Assembly: GCA_949316495.1 (NCBI GenBank)
Contig: OX439002.1
Coordinates: forward strand, 6,603,501-6,667,500
Source of the DNA: Amphiduros pacificus
Taxonomy: Eukaryota; Annelida; Polychaeta; Phyllodocida; Hesionidae
Length of the DNA stretch: 64,000 bases
Direction: 5' to 3'
Under the pieces are notes generated by a model. The model was not told the DNA's origin, ran no database searches, and worked only from the letters and a program-made list of their open reading frames with translations. Positions 12,783-31,800 of the stretch are shown here, piece by piece (the stretch's first letter is position 1; each line of letters opens with the position of its first letter). A program made the position numbers and the translations under genes.

Positions 12783-14195
12783 CCCCAGTGGTGTTACTGG
12801 CCCAGTGGTGCTACTACCCCAGTGGTGCTACTACCCCAGTGGTACTACTGCCCCAGTGGTGCTACTACCCCAGTGGTGCTACTGTGGTGCTACTACCCCA
12901 GTGGTGCTACTACACCAGTGGCGCTACTACCCCAGTGATGTTACTAACCCAGTGATGCTACTACCCCAGTGGTGATAATACCCCAGTGGTACTACTGCCC
13001 CAGTGGTGCTACTACCCCAGTGGTGCTACTGTGGTGCTACTACCCCAGTGGTGCTACGACCCCAGTGGGGCTACTACCCCAGTGGGGCTACTACCCCAGT
13101 GGTGATAATACCCCAGTGGTGTTACTACCCCAGTGATGTTACTAACCCAGTGATGCTACTACCCCAGTGGTGATAATACCCCAGTGGTGTTACTACCCCA
13201 GTGGTGTTACTACCCCAGTAGTGTTACTACCCCAGTGGTGCTACTACCCCAGTGGTGTTACTACCCCAGTGGGGCTACTACCCCAGTGGTGATAATACCC
13301 CAGTGGTGTTACTACCCCAGTGGTGTTACTACCCCAGTGGGGCTACTACCCCAGTGGTGCTACTACCCCAGTGGTGCTACTACACCAGTGGTGCTACTAC
13401 CCCAGTGGTGCTACTACCCCAGTGGTGCTACTGCCCCAGTGGTGTTACTGCCCCAGTGGTGCTACTACCCCAGTGGTGCTACTTCCCCGGTGGTGTTACT
13501 GCCCCAGTGGTGCTACTACCCCAGTGGTGTTACTACCCCAGTGGTGTTACTACCCCAGTGGTGCTACTACCCCAGTGGTGCTACTACCCCAGTGGTGCTA
13601 CTACCCCAGTGGGGCTACTACCCCAGTGGTGCTACTACCCCAGTGGTGCTACTTCCCCAGTGGTCCCACTGCCCCAGTGGTGTTACTACCCCTGTGTTGT
13701 TACTGCCCCAGTGGTGTTACTACCCCAGTGGTGTTACTACCCCAGTGGTGTTACTACCCCAGTGGTGCTACTACCCCAGTGGTGCTACTACCCCAGTGGT
13801 GCTACTACCCCAGTGGGGCTACTACCCCAGTGGTCCCACTGCCCCAGTGGTGTTACTACCCCAGTGGTGCTACTACCCCAGTCGTGTTACTACCACAGTG
13901 GTGCTAATACCCCAGTGGTGCTACTGCCCCAGTGGTGCTACTACCCCAGTGATGCTACTACCCCAGTGGTGCTAATACCCCAGTGGTGCTACTGCCCCAG
14001 TGGTGTTACTACCCCAGTGGTGTTACTGCCCCAGTGGTGTTACTACCCCAGTGGTGCTACTACCCCAGTGGTGCTACTACCCCAGTGGTGCTACTACCCC
14101 AGTGGTGCTACTACCCCAGTGAGGCTACTACCCCATTGGGGCTACTACCCCAGTGGGGCTACTACCCCAGTGGGGCTATTACTCCAGTGAGGCTG
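12783..14195. repeat. 17-bp minisatellite, about 83 copies
   Basis: The unit is CCCCAGTGGTGCTACTA with TGTTAC, TGATAATA and GGGGCT variants. A block with the TGATAATA variants recurs around 12,970, 13,105, 13,170 and 13,290, showing higher-order duplication. Since 17 is not a multiple of three, three units (51 bp) give the 17-residue period of the long frames; these are not genes. Confidence 0.95.
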
Positions 14196-14814
14196 GTTAT
14201 ATCAGCATGACAACCGAGATACAACATACCTTGAGAATGGTCATCCAGATCATTTGATCCTGTTTTCAGACTTCATTTAAGGTGTCAAATCTAATCCTTA
14301 CTACAGTGTATATGTTTGGTTTAAATCTTTACGTTTCTCAGCATCCCTTGAGGTGTGCCTTTACAAGCTAGCAGGTGAGCTGTGTATGACGAGTTCAGAA
14401 CAAGTTTGCTGTGCCTGAGCTGGCCAGTCCACCTCGCGACAACTGAATGCCCAAAGTAACATTACTGCGTAGTATTCTGTCAGGATTCCCCCCACACACT
14501 GTGTCCAATTTTTCAATGTCCAGCTAACATTGTTTAGCCGTTATGTGTCACTGTCATGTGACTGTGATCTGGGCATTTCAACCAAAATGAAAAAGTCTCT
14601 GCCAAAACATTTTGATCCTAATATGTAGTGCTAACTCGTGCGCATTGCTCTCCACCCACCAGGTAAGATTCCCCACATTAAACCACTGATGCCTCAACAT
14701 CTACCACTGCCCCAATCTCCTCAATGCAAAACAGAGTGTCCTTACTTCTCCCTTCACCTCCTTTACCAAACCTACTTCCCCTGCATCCCCACCTCCCTTG
14801 CATCCCCACCTAAC
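14196..14814. other. Spacer between two arrays, nothing recognised
   Basis: No gene signal was seen. The last 100 bases become progressively pyrimidine-rich toward the next array. Confidence 0.45.
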
Positions 14815-16098
14815 CTGCAACCTCCCCTCCCCTCCCCTGCATCCTCTCCTCCCCTGCATCCTCCCCTCCCCTGAATCCTCTCCTCCACGGCACCCTCCCC
14901 TCCATCCTCCCTCCCCTGTATCCTCCCTCCCCTGCATCCTCCCCTCCCCTGCATCCTCCCCTCCCCTGAATCCTCCCCTCCCCTGCATCCTCTCCTCCCC
15001 TGCATCCTCCCCTCCCCTGTATCCTCTCCTCCACGGCACCCTCTCCTCCATCCTCCCTCCCCTGTATCCTCTCCTCCCCTGCATCCTCCCCTCCCCTGCA
15101 TCCTCCCCTCCCCTGCATCCTCTCCTCCCCTGCATCCTCTCCTCCCCTGCATCCTCCCCTCCCCTGTATCCTCCCTCCCCTGCATCCTCCCCTCCCCTGT
15201 ATCTTCTCCTCCCCTGCATCCTCTCCTCCCCTGCATCCTCCCCTCCCCTGCATCCTCTCCTCCCCTGCATCCTCCCCTCCCCTGCATCCTCCCCTCCCAT
15301 GTATCCTCTCCTCCCCTGCACCCTCCCCTCCCCTGCATCCTCCCTCCCCTGTATCCTCTCCTCCCCTGCATCCTCCCCTCCCCTGCACCCTCCCCTCCCC
15401 TGCATCCTCCTTCCCCTGTATCCTCTCCTCCCCTGCATCCTCCCCTCCCCTGCATCCTCCCTCCCCTGTATCCTCTCCTCCCCTAATTCCTCTCCTCCCT
15501 TGCATCCTCCCCTCCCCTGAATCCTCCCTCCACTGCATCCTCCCCTCCCCTGCATCCTCCCCTCCCCTGTATCCTCTCCTCCCCTGCATCCTCTCCTCCC
15601 CTGCATCCTCCCCTCCCCTGCATCCTCTCCTCCCCTGTATCCTCTCCTCCCCTGCATCCTCCCCTCCATCCTCTCCTCCCCTGCATCCTCTCCTCCCCTG
15701 CATCCTCTCCTCCCCTGCATCCTCTCCTCCCCTGCATCCTCCCCTCCCCTGCATCCTCCCCTCCCCTGTATCCTCCCCTCCCCTGCATCCTCTCCTCCCC
15801 TGCATCCTCCCCTCCCCTGCATCCTCTCCTCCCCTGCATCCTCCCCTCCCCTGCATCCTCCCCTCCCCTGTATCCTCCCCTCCCCTGCATCCTCCCCTCC
15901 CCTGCATCCTCCCTCCCCTGTATCCTCTCCTCCCCTAATTCCTCTCCTCCCTTGCATCCTCCCCTCCCCTGAATCCTCCCTCCACTGCATCCTCCCCTCC
16001 CCTGTATCCTCCCCTCCCCTGTATCCTCCACTCCCCTGCATCCTCCCCTCCCTTGCATCCCCTCCTCCCCTGCATCCTCCCCTCCCCTGCATCCTTTC
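14815..16098. repeat. Polypyrimidine 17-bp minisatellite, about 75 copies
   Basis: The unit is CCTCCCCTGCATCCTCC with TGTATCCTCT variants and shortened CCTCCCTCC units. The plus strand is pyrimidine except at the GCA/GTA step, so the minus strand is a 1.3-kb G/A tract with triplex and G-quadruplex potential. A block around 14,900-15,060 is duplicated, and the stretch with TAATTCCTCTCCTCCCTTGC occurs twice (about 15,485 and 15,935). The glycine/glutamate-rich minus-strand frames are by-products. Confidence 0.95.
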
Positions 16099-16382
16099 TT
16101 CCCCATATTTGCTGCCTCCTTACTTGGCCTATGTGCTTATCATGGCCTTGACAGTAGATGCTGTCAGAGTCATGCTATCCAGATGAGCTCACCTCACAAT
16201 GTCCCCAGACACCAGCATTGTGTGATGGCATGTCACCATCAAAGCCAGCCAGGATGAGGCTCTCCACAAAATCATTCAAAACCGGCCACTTTTTTCTCCA
16301 TTATATGCAGATACATTTAACATTTGTTGAAGGTAACTTACAAAGTCCCCAAAAATTTGTTACAAGCTTTGGCTTTTCATAT

Positions 16383-16735
16383 TCTTAGCAAATCACAGCT
16401 AAACCACAAGAATGACAAATCACACCTGAAAAAGCAGAAAATAAAATCACAGGTGAACCATAAGAATAACAAATGAGAACAGACTCAGCAGAATGACAAA
16501 TCACAGCTGCATATATAAAATGTAAAAGTCACAATAATGGAATGGAATGGCAAATTACACCTGAAAAAGCAGAAAGACAAATCAGAGCTGAAACAGGTGA
16601 ATGACAAATTATAGTTGAACCAGCTTATAGTTGAACAAATCTGAACTGAACCAATAGAATGGAAAATCACAGATGAACCTGCACATTGACAAGTCATATT
16701 GGAATGAGTAGAATGACAAATCATTCTGTAACAGA
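16383..16735. repeat. Degenerate ~25-bp repeat region
   Basis: Loose copies of AGAATGACAAATCACAGCTG recur about a dozen times with strong divergence. This looks like an old, decayed minisatellite, in contrast to the clean arrays around it. Confidence 0.7.
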
Positions 16736-23329
<6,594 letters not shown>

Positions 23330-23720
23330 GGAACAGAAAACATTTCTGAGCAGGTTATTATTAAAATGTGACATCAAAAGGGAGAGTGTGTTGTTTTTGC
23401 AATGTGACATCACAAGGGATAGAGAACATTGCCGAGTGGGGTGTTATTGCAATATGACATCACCATTGATAGAGAACATCGCAGAGTGTGTTGTTTTTGC
23501 AATGTGACATCATAAGTGGTACCAGGTATTGCAAAATGAGGTGTTGTCAGAATGTGACATCATAACAGGTACCGGGTATTGCAAAGTGGGGTGTTTTCAG
23601 AATGTGATATCATAAGGTGTACCGGTATTGCAAAGTGGGGTGTTATTAGAATGTGAAATCATGAGGGGTAGCAGGTATTGCAGTGTGGGGTGTTATCAGA
23701 GTGTGACATCATGAGGGATA
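23330..23720. repeat. Degenerate ~55-bp repeat, about 7 copies
   Basis: Copies share AATGTGACATCATAAG, a GGTACCGGGTATTGCAAAGT segment and GGGGTGTT. Divergence between copies is high, so it is an older array. Confidence 0.8.
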
Positions 23721-23936
23721 TGTAAGAATAAATCAGAGTGATACATACTTTACCTATGACAGATGATAATTCTAAAATCACCACAGACAGTATTGCTTAG
23801 AGTGACATTGCTGAAATGTCACTTTTGAAAAATCACTTTTGAAAAATGCTACACTTCCTCAAATGCTATAAATGTGACACTACACTGACAAGGGAAATGT
23901 TGATTTTACATGCTATGACACTGCTGAAATTAATGC

Positions 23937-24415
23937 TAGACTTGCAAAGGAAAAGCTTGATATTACAAGCTGGGCAATGCTAATTATATAATGCTACATA
24001 GGCCAAGGAAGGCTTGATATTACAAGCTGGGCAATGCTAATTATATAATGCTACATAGGCCAAGGAAGGCTTGATATTACAAGCTGGGCAATGCTAATTA
24101 TATAATGCTACATAGGCCAAGGAAGGCTTGACATTACAAGCTGGGCAATGCTAATTATATAATGCTACATAGGCAAAGGAAAAGCTTGATATTACAAGCT
24201 GGGCAATGCTAATTATATAATGCTACATAGGCAAAGGAAAGGCTTGATATTACAAGCTGGGCAATGCTAATTATATAATGCTACATAGGCAAAGGAAAGG
24301 CTTGATATTACAAACTGGGCAATGCTAATTATATAATGCTACATAGGCAAAGGAAAGGCTTGATATTACAAGCTGGGCAATGCTAATTATATAATGCTAC
24401 ATAGGCAAAGGAAGG
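23937..24415. repeat. 58-59-bp repeat, about 8 near-identical copies
   Basis: The unit contains GGCTTGATATTACAAGCTGG and AATTATATAATGCTACATAG. Copies are nearly identical and differ mainly in CCAAGGAAGG versus CAAAGGAAAGG, which indicates recent expansion. Divergent relatives of the unit flank the array at about 23,780-23,936 and 24,416-24,600. Confidence 0.93.
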
Positions 24416-24974
24416 TTTGACATGAGATGCTACACAATGCTACAAGAAATGTTACATTTACAAAGCAAAGTTTAACATTACATGCTTGACAATGCTGAAC
24501 TTAATGCTATATTTGCCACGGAAAACATGACTTATGTGTCAGACAATGATACAAGTGTTGCTAAACTTGCCACAGAAGCTTCATGTCACATGCCAGACAT
24601 TGCTGAAATCAATACTCTACTAAATCAATTCAAAATGATAAAAAAAACTAAATTTTGCATATTTCTACCCTGTAATGGAGTGGGCTAACTCTGTTGAACT
24701 TGGACATCATTCAGTTTGCCTGGTATCTTGGCCTGTGTGGCCGGGAAGAGTGGATCTTGCTATTATTATACTTGATATCTTTCAAGAGAGCTTCATAATA
24801 CAAGTTTTCCATAAATTATTATGCCCCATCTAACCCATATTATAATAAAGTGGCCACTAAATTAGCTGTTGTTCTCTTGCTGCTACTTTTTTATATTTCA
24901 GAAACCTACAGGACATATACTTCTATTTTGTTTAAATCCTAAAATATGTGATGAATGATATAACGGTACTGCAA

Positions 24975-27330
24975 AGTGGGGTGTGACAAAAAGCATCTGC
25001 CTAAGCTTTGCAGTGCATGTCAAGGGAGGGCATCTAGCTAAGCTTTGCAGTGCATTTCAAGGGAGGGCATCTGGCTAAGCTTTGCAGTGCATTTCAAGGG
25101 AGGGCATCTGGCTAAGCTTTGCAGTGCATGTCAAGGGAGGGTATCTGGCTAAGCTTTGCAGTGCATGTCAAGGGAGGGCATCTAGCTAAGCTTTGCAGTG
25201 CATGTCAAGGGAGGGCATCTGGCTAAGCTTTGCAGTGCATGTCAAGGGAGGGTATCTGGCTAAGCTTTGCAGTGCATGTCAAGGGAGGGCATCTAGCTAA
25301 GCTTTGCAGTGCATGTCAAGGGAGGGCATCTGGCTAAGCTTTGCAGTGCATGTCAAGGGAGGGTATCTGGCTAAGCTTTGCAGTGCATGTCAAGGGAGGG
25401 CATCTAGCTAAGCTTTGCAGTGCATTTCAAGGGAGGGCATCTGGCTAAGCTTTGCAGTGCATTTCAAGGGAGGGCATCTGGCTAAGCTTTGCAGTGCATG
25501 TCAAGGGAGGGTATCTGGCTAAGCTTTGCAGTGCATGTCAAGGGAGGGCATCTAGCTAAGCTTTGCAGTGCATGTCAAGGGAGGGCATCTGGCTAAGCTT
25601 TGCAGTTCAAGTCAAGGGAGGGTATCTGGCTAAGCTTTGCAGTGCATGTCAAGGGAGGGCATCTAGCTAAGCTTTGCAGTGCATGTCAAGGGAGGGCATC
25701 TGCCTAAGCTTTGCAGTGCATGTCAAGGGAGGGCATCTGTCTAAGCTTTGCAGTGCATGTCAAGGGAGGGCATCTGGCTAAGCTTTGCAGTGCATGTCAA
25801 GGGAGGGCATCTGGCTAAGCTTTGCAGTGCATGTCAAGGGAGGGCATCTGGCTAAGCTTTGCAGTTCATTTCAAGGGAGGGTATCTGGCTAAGCTTTGCA
25901 GTGCATGTCAATGAAGGGCATCTGCCTAAGCTTTGCAGTGCATTTCAAGGGAGGGCATCTGGCTAAGCTTTGCAGTGCATGTCAAGGGAGGGCATCTGTC
26001 TAAGCTTTGCAGTGCATGTCAAGGGAGGGCATCTGGCTAAGCTTTGCAGTGCATGTCAAGGGATGGCATCTGGCTAAGCTTTGCAGTGCATGTCAAGGGA
26101 TGGCATCTGCCTAAGCTTTGCAGTGCATGTCAAGGGAGGGCATCTGGCTAAGCTTTGCAGTGCATGTCAAGGGAGGGCATCTGGCTAAGCTTTGCAGTGC
26201 ATGTCAAGGGATGGCATCTGCCTAAGCTTTGCAGTGCATGTCAAGGGAGGGCATCTGGCTAAGCTTTGCAGTGCATGTCAAGGGAGGGCATCTGGCTAAG
26301 CTTTGCAGTGCATGTCAAGGGAGGGCATCTGGCTAAGCTTTGCAGTGCATGTCAAGGGAGGGCATCTGCCTAAGCTATGCAGTGCATGTCAAGGGAGGGT
26401 ATCTGGCTAAGCTTTGCAGTGCATGTCAAGGGAGGGCATCTGCCTAAGCTTTGCAGTGCATGTCAAGGGAGGGCATCTGTCTAAGCTTTGCAGTGCATGT
26501 CAAGGGAGGGCATCTGGCTAAGCTTTGCAGTGCATGTCAAGGGAGGGCATCTGGCTAAGCTTTGCAGTGCATGTCAAGGGAGGGCATCTGGCTAAGCTTT
26601 GCAGTGCATGTCAAGGGAGGGCATCTGCCTAAGCTATGCAGTGCATGTCAAGGGATGGCATCTGCCTAAGCTTTGCAGTGCATGTCAAGGGATGGCATCT
26701 GCCTAAGCTTTGCAGTGCATGTCAAGGGAGGGCATCTGGCTAAGCTTTGCAGTGCATGTCAAGGGAGGGCATCTGGCTAAGCTTTGCAGTGCATGTCAAG
26801 GGAGGGCATCTGGCTAAGCTTTGCAGTGCATGTCAAGGGAGGGCATCTGGCTAAGCTTTGCAGTGCATGTCAAGGGAGGGCATCTGCCTAAGCTATGCAG
26901 TGCATGTCAAGGGATGGCATCTGCCTAAGCTTTGCAGTGCATGTCAAGGGAGGGCATCTGTCTAAGCTTTGCAGTGCATGTCAAGGGAGGGCATCTGCCT
27001 AAGCTTTGCAGTACACGTCAAGGGAGGGTATCTGGCTAAGCTTTGCAGTACACGTCAAGTGAGGGCATCTGGCTAAGCTTTGCAGTGCATTTCAAGGGAG
27101 GGCATCTGGCTAAGCTTTGCAGTGCATGTCAAGGGAGGGCATCTGGCTAAGCTTTGCAGTACACGTCAAGGGAGGGCATCTGGCTAAGCTTTGCAGTACA
27201 CGTCAAGGGAGGGCATCTGGCTAAGCTTTGCAGTACACGTCAAGGGAGGGCATCTGGCTAAGCTTTGCAGTGCATTTCAAGGGAGGGCATCTGGCTAAGC
27301 TTTGCAGTGCATGTCAAGGGAGGGAGAAGG
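24975..27330. repeat. 37-bp minisatellite, about 63 copies
   Basis: The unit begins CTGGCTAAGCTTTGCAGTGC and ends GGGAGGGCAT. Variants (CTAGC, CTGCC, CTGTC; ATGTC/ATTTC/ACGTC; GGGATGGC) recur in the same order, with a 111-bp and larger higher-order period near 25,000-25,700. Nearly every copy has an AAGCTT site. There are no spacers, so it is not CRISPR. Confidence 0.96.
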
Positions 27331-28017
27331 AATATGTACCTTTCACATACCACACAACAACCAAAGCTATACACCACATCCATAACTTACCCTACTCTGT
27401 CATAAACCTGAAAAATATCACATTAAAGGTATTAAGCATCAATTCTACAATTTGGTGTATTGAAATTTTAGCCACATATGAACATCATGATAAATTGAAA
27501 TTATAATAGGGTAATAAGATTAGTTGTTATAAGACAGAAAAGTTGCACTCCCAGCAGAGGTCTGTCTGAGCCATAAGCTGCATGTGACGGGTAAACATGG
27601 GTAGCGTGAACTTTGTTTGACCTCAAATGAGGCTCAAAGTAGGGTAGCACTGTTTGACGTCATTCTGGCACTATTCAAAGGACATTACATTTCATGACAT
27701 CATAAGTATATTGCCATACTTTTGTGACGTCATTTTACCTTTCAGTACCTCTATGATAACACTCCACATACAAATGGCTCCAAGAAAGAAGTGTGCTTTC
27801 AAAAGTAGGCTGTGCAATAGGGTTGTGTTCAAATAGATTTCAGACACTAGTGGGGATGGATCAATAAAAAAAATTAATAGATGTGAAAGACAAATACTTC
27901 ACCAATATGTGAATTTTAAAGGTTTTTTTCAAAATTGGTGCTTAATCCCTCAAGCCCTGTCCTTTAAATTCAATTTTCAAAAAGCCAGTTGCGCTCATTT
28001 ATAGTTGCTGTTGACTC
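27331..28017. other. Spacer, nothing recognised
   Basis: AT-rich, with no assignable coding or RNA feature. Confidence 0.45.
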
Positions 28018-28500
28018 CCTGCCCAGCCCATACCCTGCCCAGCCCATACCCTGCCCAGCCCATACCCTGCTCAGCCCATATCCTGTTCAGCCCATACCCT
28101 GTTCAGCCCATACCCTGTTCAGCCCTTTCCCTGCTCAGCCCATACCCTACTGAGCCCATACCCTACTGAGCCCATATCCTGCTCAGCCCATATCCTGCTC
28201 AGCCCATATCCTGCTCAGCCCATTCCCTGCTCAGCCCATATCCTGCTCAGCCCATTCCCTACTGAGCCCATACCTTACAGAGACCATACCCTGCCCAGAC
28301 CATACCCTGCACAGCCCATAACTTGCTCAGACCATACCCTGCTCAGACCATACCCTGCACATCTCATACCCTGCTCAGACAATACACTACTCAGCCCATT
28401 CCCTGCTCAGCCCATTCCCTACTGAGCCAATATCCTGCACAGCCCATACCCTGCTCAGCCCATATCCTGCCCAGCCCATACCCTGCTCAGTCTAAACTCT
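28018..28500. repeat. 16-bp minisatellite, about 30 copies
   Basis: The unit is CCCATACCCTGCTCAG with TATCC, GCCCAG, TTCAG and ACTGAG variants. It starts about 360 bp past the SLC39A11 stop codon, in its 3' flank or 3' UTR. Confidence 0.93.
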
Positions 28501-28863
28501 GTTGAGTCTAAACCCTGTATTTAGCCAAAATTCTTCTTTCTTGTACAATGTCAATGTTGTTGTTGTTGATCAAATGTCACATGAACTTTTTGAGTTCTTG
28601 TTACCTATGAGTAAGCCAACATTGAAAGGACTAGCAGTGGTTACAGAACATATTTTTTCACTGACAGACCACTTAGCCACACATGTCCAAAAAATTTAAC
28701 ACTCAAAACCTTACACATAATAAATTGTAAAATCCCTGCAACCAATAATCATAAGACAAAAATAAAAAGTCACATACATCTACCACAATTATATTCTCCT
28801 TTGTTACTTTTAGAAGCACACCATTATAATAATTAAATCTATAAGAAATGGCACAAACCTTAA

Positions 28864-31800
28864 TCAGCCAAGGCCGACGTCTAGAGACATCATGACTATA
28901 AAGCCAACAACAGCTCCCCACGATGCCAGCTTCCCATTACCGCTGAAACAGAACATAGAAAAGGATCACATTGTGATAACAATTCATATTGTAATAAAAA
29001 TAAGATCAACGTTACAATGTTATAACATTGTCACAGTGAAATAACACATAAACAATTATTACACTGTGATAACATTGTCACAATGAAATAACACATAAAC
29101 AATTATTACACTGTGATAACATTGTCATTGTGAAATAAAACATAGATGAGTGTGATAAAGCAAAATAAAGCAAAACAGATTTATATACTGTATATTTACA
29201 TTGTTGAAATGCATAGTACATTGACAAGAAATTGATTGTGATAACATTGTCAGTATGATATCAGGTGATGGAAATTATGTTTTGTAACAGCTTTTGCCTA
29301 TTTTGTGATAGGGACATTGTAGAATCAAACACACTGGCATAATTAACAATGAGGTTTAAAACCTACTACAACATATATCATGGCCCCAGCAGCGAAGGCC
29401 AGGGCATAAGGCTGTACTCACCAGACCTGTGCCTCGGGTATGATATCATCTACTACAACATATATCATGGCCCCAGCAGCGAAGGCCAGGGCATAAGGCT
29501 GTACTCACCAGACCTGTGCCTTGGGTATGATATCATCTACTACAACATATATCATGGCCCCAGCAGTGAAGGCCAGGGCATAAGGCTGTACTCACCAGAC
29601 CTGTGCCTCGGGTATAATATCATCTACTACAACACATATCATGGCCCCAGCAGCGAAGGCCAGGGCATAAGGCTGTACTCACCAGACCTGTGCCTCGGGT
29701 ATGATATCATCTACTACGACATATATCATGGCCCCAGCAGCGAAGGCCAGGGCATAAGGCTGTACTCACCAGACCTGTGCCTCAGGTATGATATCATCTA
29801 CTACAACATATATCATGGCCCCAGCAGTGAAGGCCAGGGCATAAGGCAGTACTCACCAGACCTGTGCCTCGGGTATGATATCATCTACTACAACATATAT
29901 CATGGCCCCAGCAGCGAAGGCCGGGGCATAAGGCTGTACTCACCAGACCTGTGCCTCGGGTATGATATCATCTACTACAACATATATCATGGCCCCAGCA
30001 GCGAAGGCCGGGGCATAAGGCAGTACTCACCAGACCTGTGCCTCGGGTATGATATCATCTACTACAACATATATCATGGCCCCAGCAGTGAAGGCCAGGG
30101 CATAAGGCTGTACTCACCAGACCTGTGCCTCGGGTATGATATCATCTACTACAACATATATCATGGCCCCAGCAGCGAAGGCCAGGGCATAAGGCTGTAC
30201 TCACCAGACCTGTGCCTCAGGTATGATATCATCTACTACGACATATATCATGGCCCCAGCAGTGAAGGCCAGGGCATAAGGCAGTACTCACCAGACCTGT
30301 GCCTCGGGTATGATATCATCTACTACAACATATATCATGGCCCCAGCAGCGAAGGCCGGGGCATAAGGCTGTACTCACCAGACCTGTGCCTCGGGTATGA
30401 TATCATCTACTACAACATATATCATGGCCCCAGCAGTGAAGGCCAGGGCATAAGGCTGTACTCACCAGACCTGTGCCTCGGGTATGATATCATCTACTAC
30501 AACATATATCATGGCCCCAGCAGTGAAGGCCAGGGCATAAGGCTGTACTCACCAGACCTGTGCCTCGGGTATGATATCATCTACTACAACATATATCATG
30601 GCCCCAGCAGCGAAGGCCAGGGCATAAGGCTGTACTCACCAGACCTGTGCTTCAGGTATGATATCATCTACTACAACATATATCATGGCCCCCAGCAGCG
30701 AAGGCCAGGGCATAAGGCTGTACTCACCAGACCTGTGCCTCGGGTATGATATCATCTACTACAACATATATCATGGCCCCAGCAGCGAAGGCCAGGGCAT
30801 AAGGCTGTACTCACCAGACCTGTGCCTCGGGTATGATATCATCTACTACAACATATATCATGGCCCCAGCAGCGAAGGCCAGGGCATAAGGCAGTACTCA
30901 CCAGACCTGTGCCTCAGGTATGATATCATCTACTACAACATATATCATGGCCCCAGCAGCGAAGGCCAGGGCATAAGGCTGTACTCACCAGACCTGTGCC
31001 TCGGGTATAATATCATCTACTACAACACATATCATGGCCCCAGCAGCGAAGGCCAGGGCATAAGGCTGTACTCACCAGACCTGTGCCTCGGGTATGATAT
31101 CATCTACTACGACATATATCATGGCCCCAGCAGTGAAGGCCAGGGCATAAGGCTGTACTCACCAGACCTGTGCCTCAGGTATGATATCATCTACTACGAC
31201 ATATATCATGGCCCCAGCAGTGAAGGCCAGGGCATAAGGCAGTACTCACCAGACCTGTGCCTCGGGTATGATATCATCTACTACAACATATATCATGGCC
31301 CCAGCAGCGAAGGCCGGGGCATAAGGCTGTACTCACCAGACCTGTGCCTCGGGTATGATATCATCTACTACAACATATATCATGGCCCCAGCAGCGAAGG
31401 CCGGGGCATAAGGCTGTACTCACCAGACCTGTGCCTCGGGTATGATATCATCTACTACAACATATATCATGGCCCCAGCAGCGAAGGCCGGGGCATAAGG
31501 CAGTACTCACCAGACCTGTGCCTCGGGTATGATATCATCTACTACAACATATATCATGGCCCCAGCAGTGAAGGCCAGGGCATAAGGCTGTACTCACCAG
31601 ACCTGTGCCTCGGGTATGATATCATCTACTACAACATATATCATGGCCCCAGCAGTGAAGGCCAGGGCATAAGGCTGTACTCACCAGACCTGTGCCTCGG
31701 GTATGATATCATCTACTACGACATATATCATGGCCCCCAGCAGTGAAGGCCAGGGCATAAGGCTGTACTCACCAGACCTGTGCCTCAGGTATGATATCAT

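Noticed and set aside
12783-16106. Long frames in the two 17-bp arrays (QWCYYPSGATTPVVLLP and GGCRGGEDAGE types)
   Set aside because: The frames are repeat-driven, overlap in several phases and lack unique coding sequence.
24975-27330. CRISPR-like regular repeats (37-bp period), also at 488-1217
   Set aside because: There are no unique spacers between repeats, and the genomic context is animal with spliced genes.
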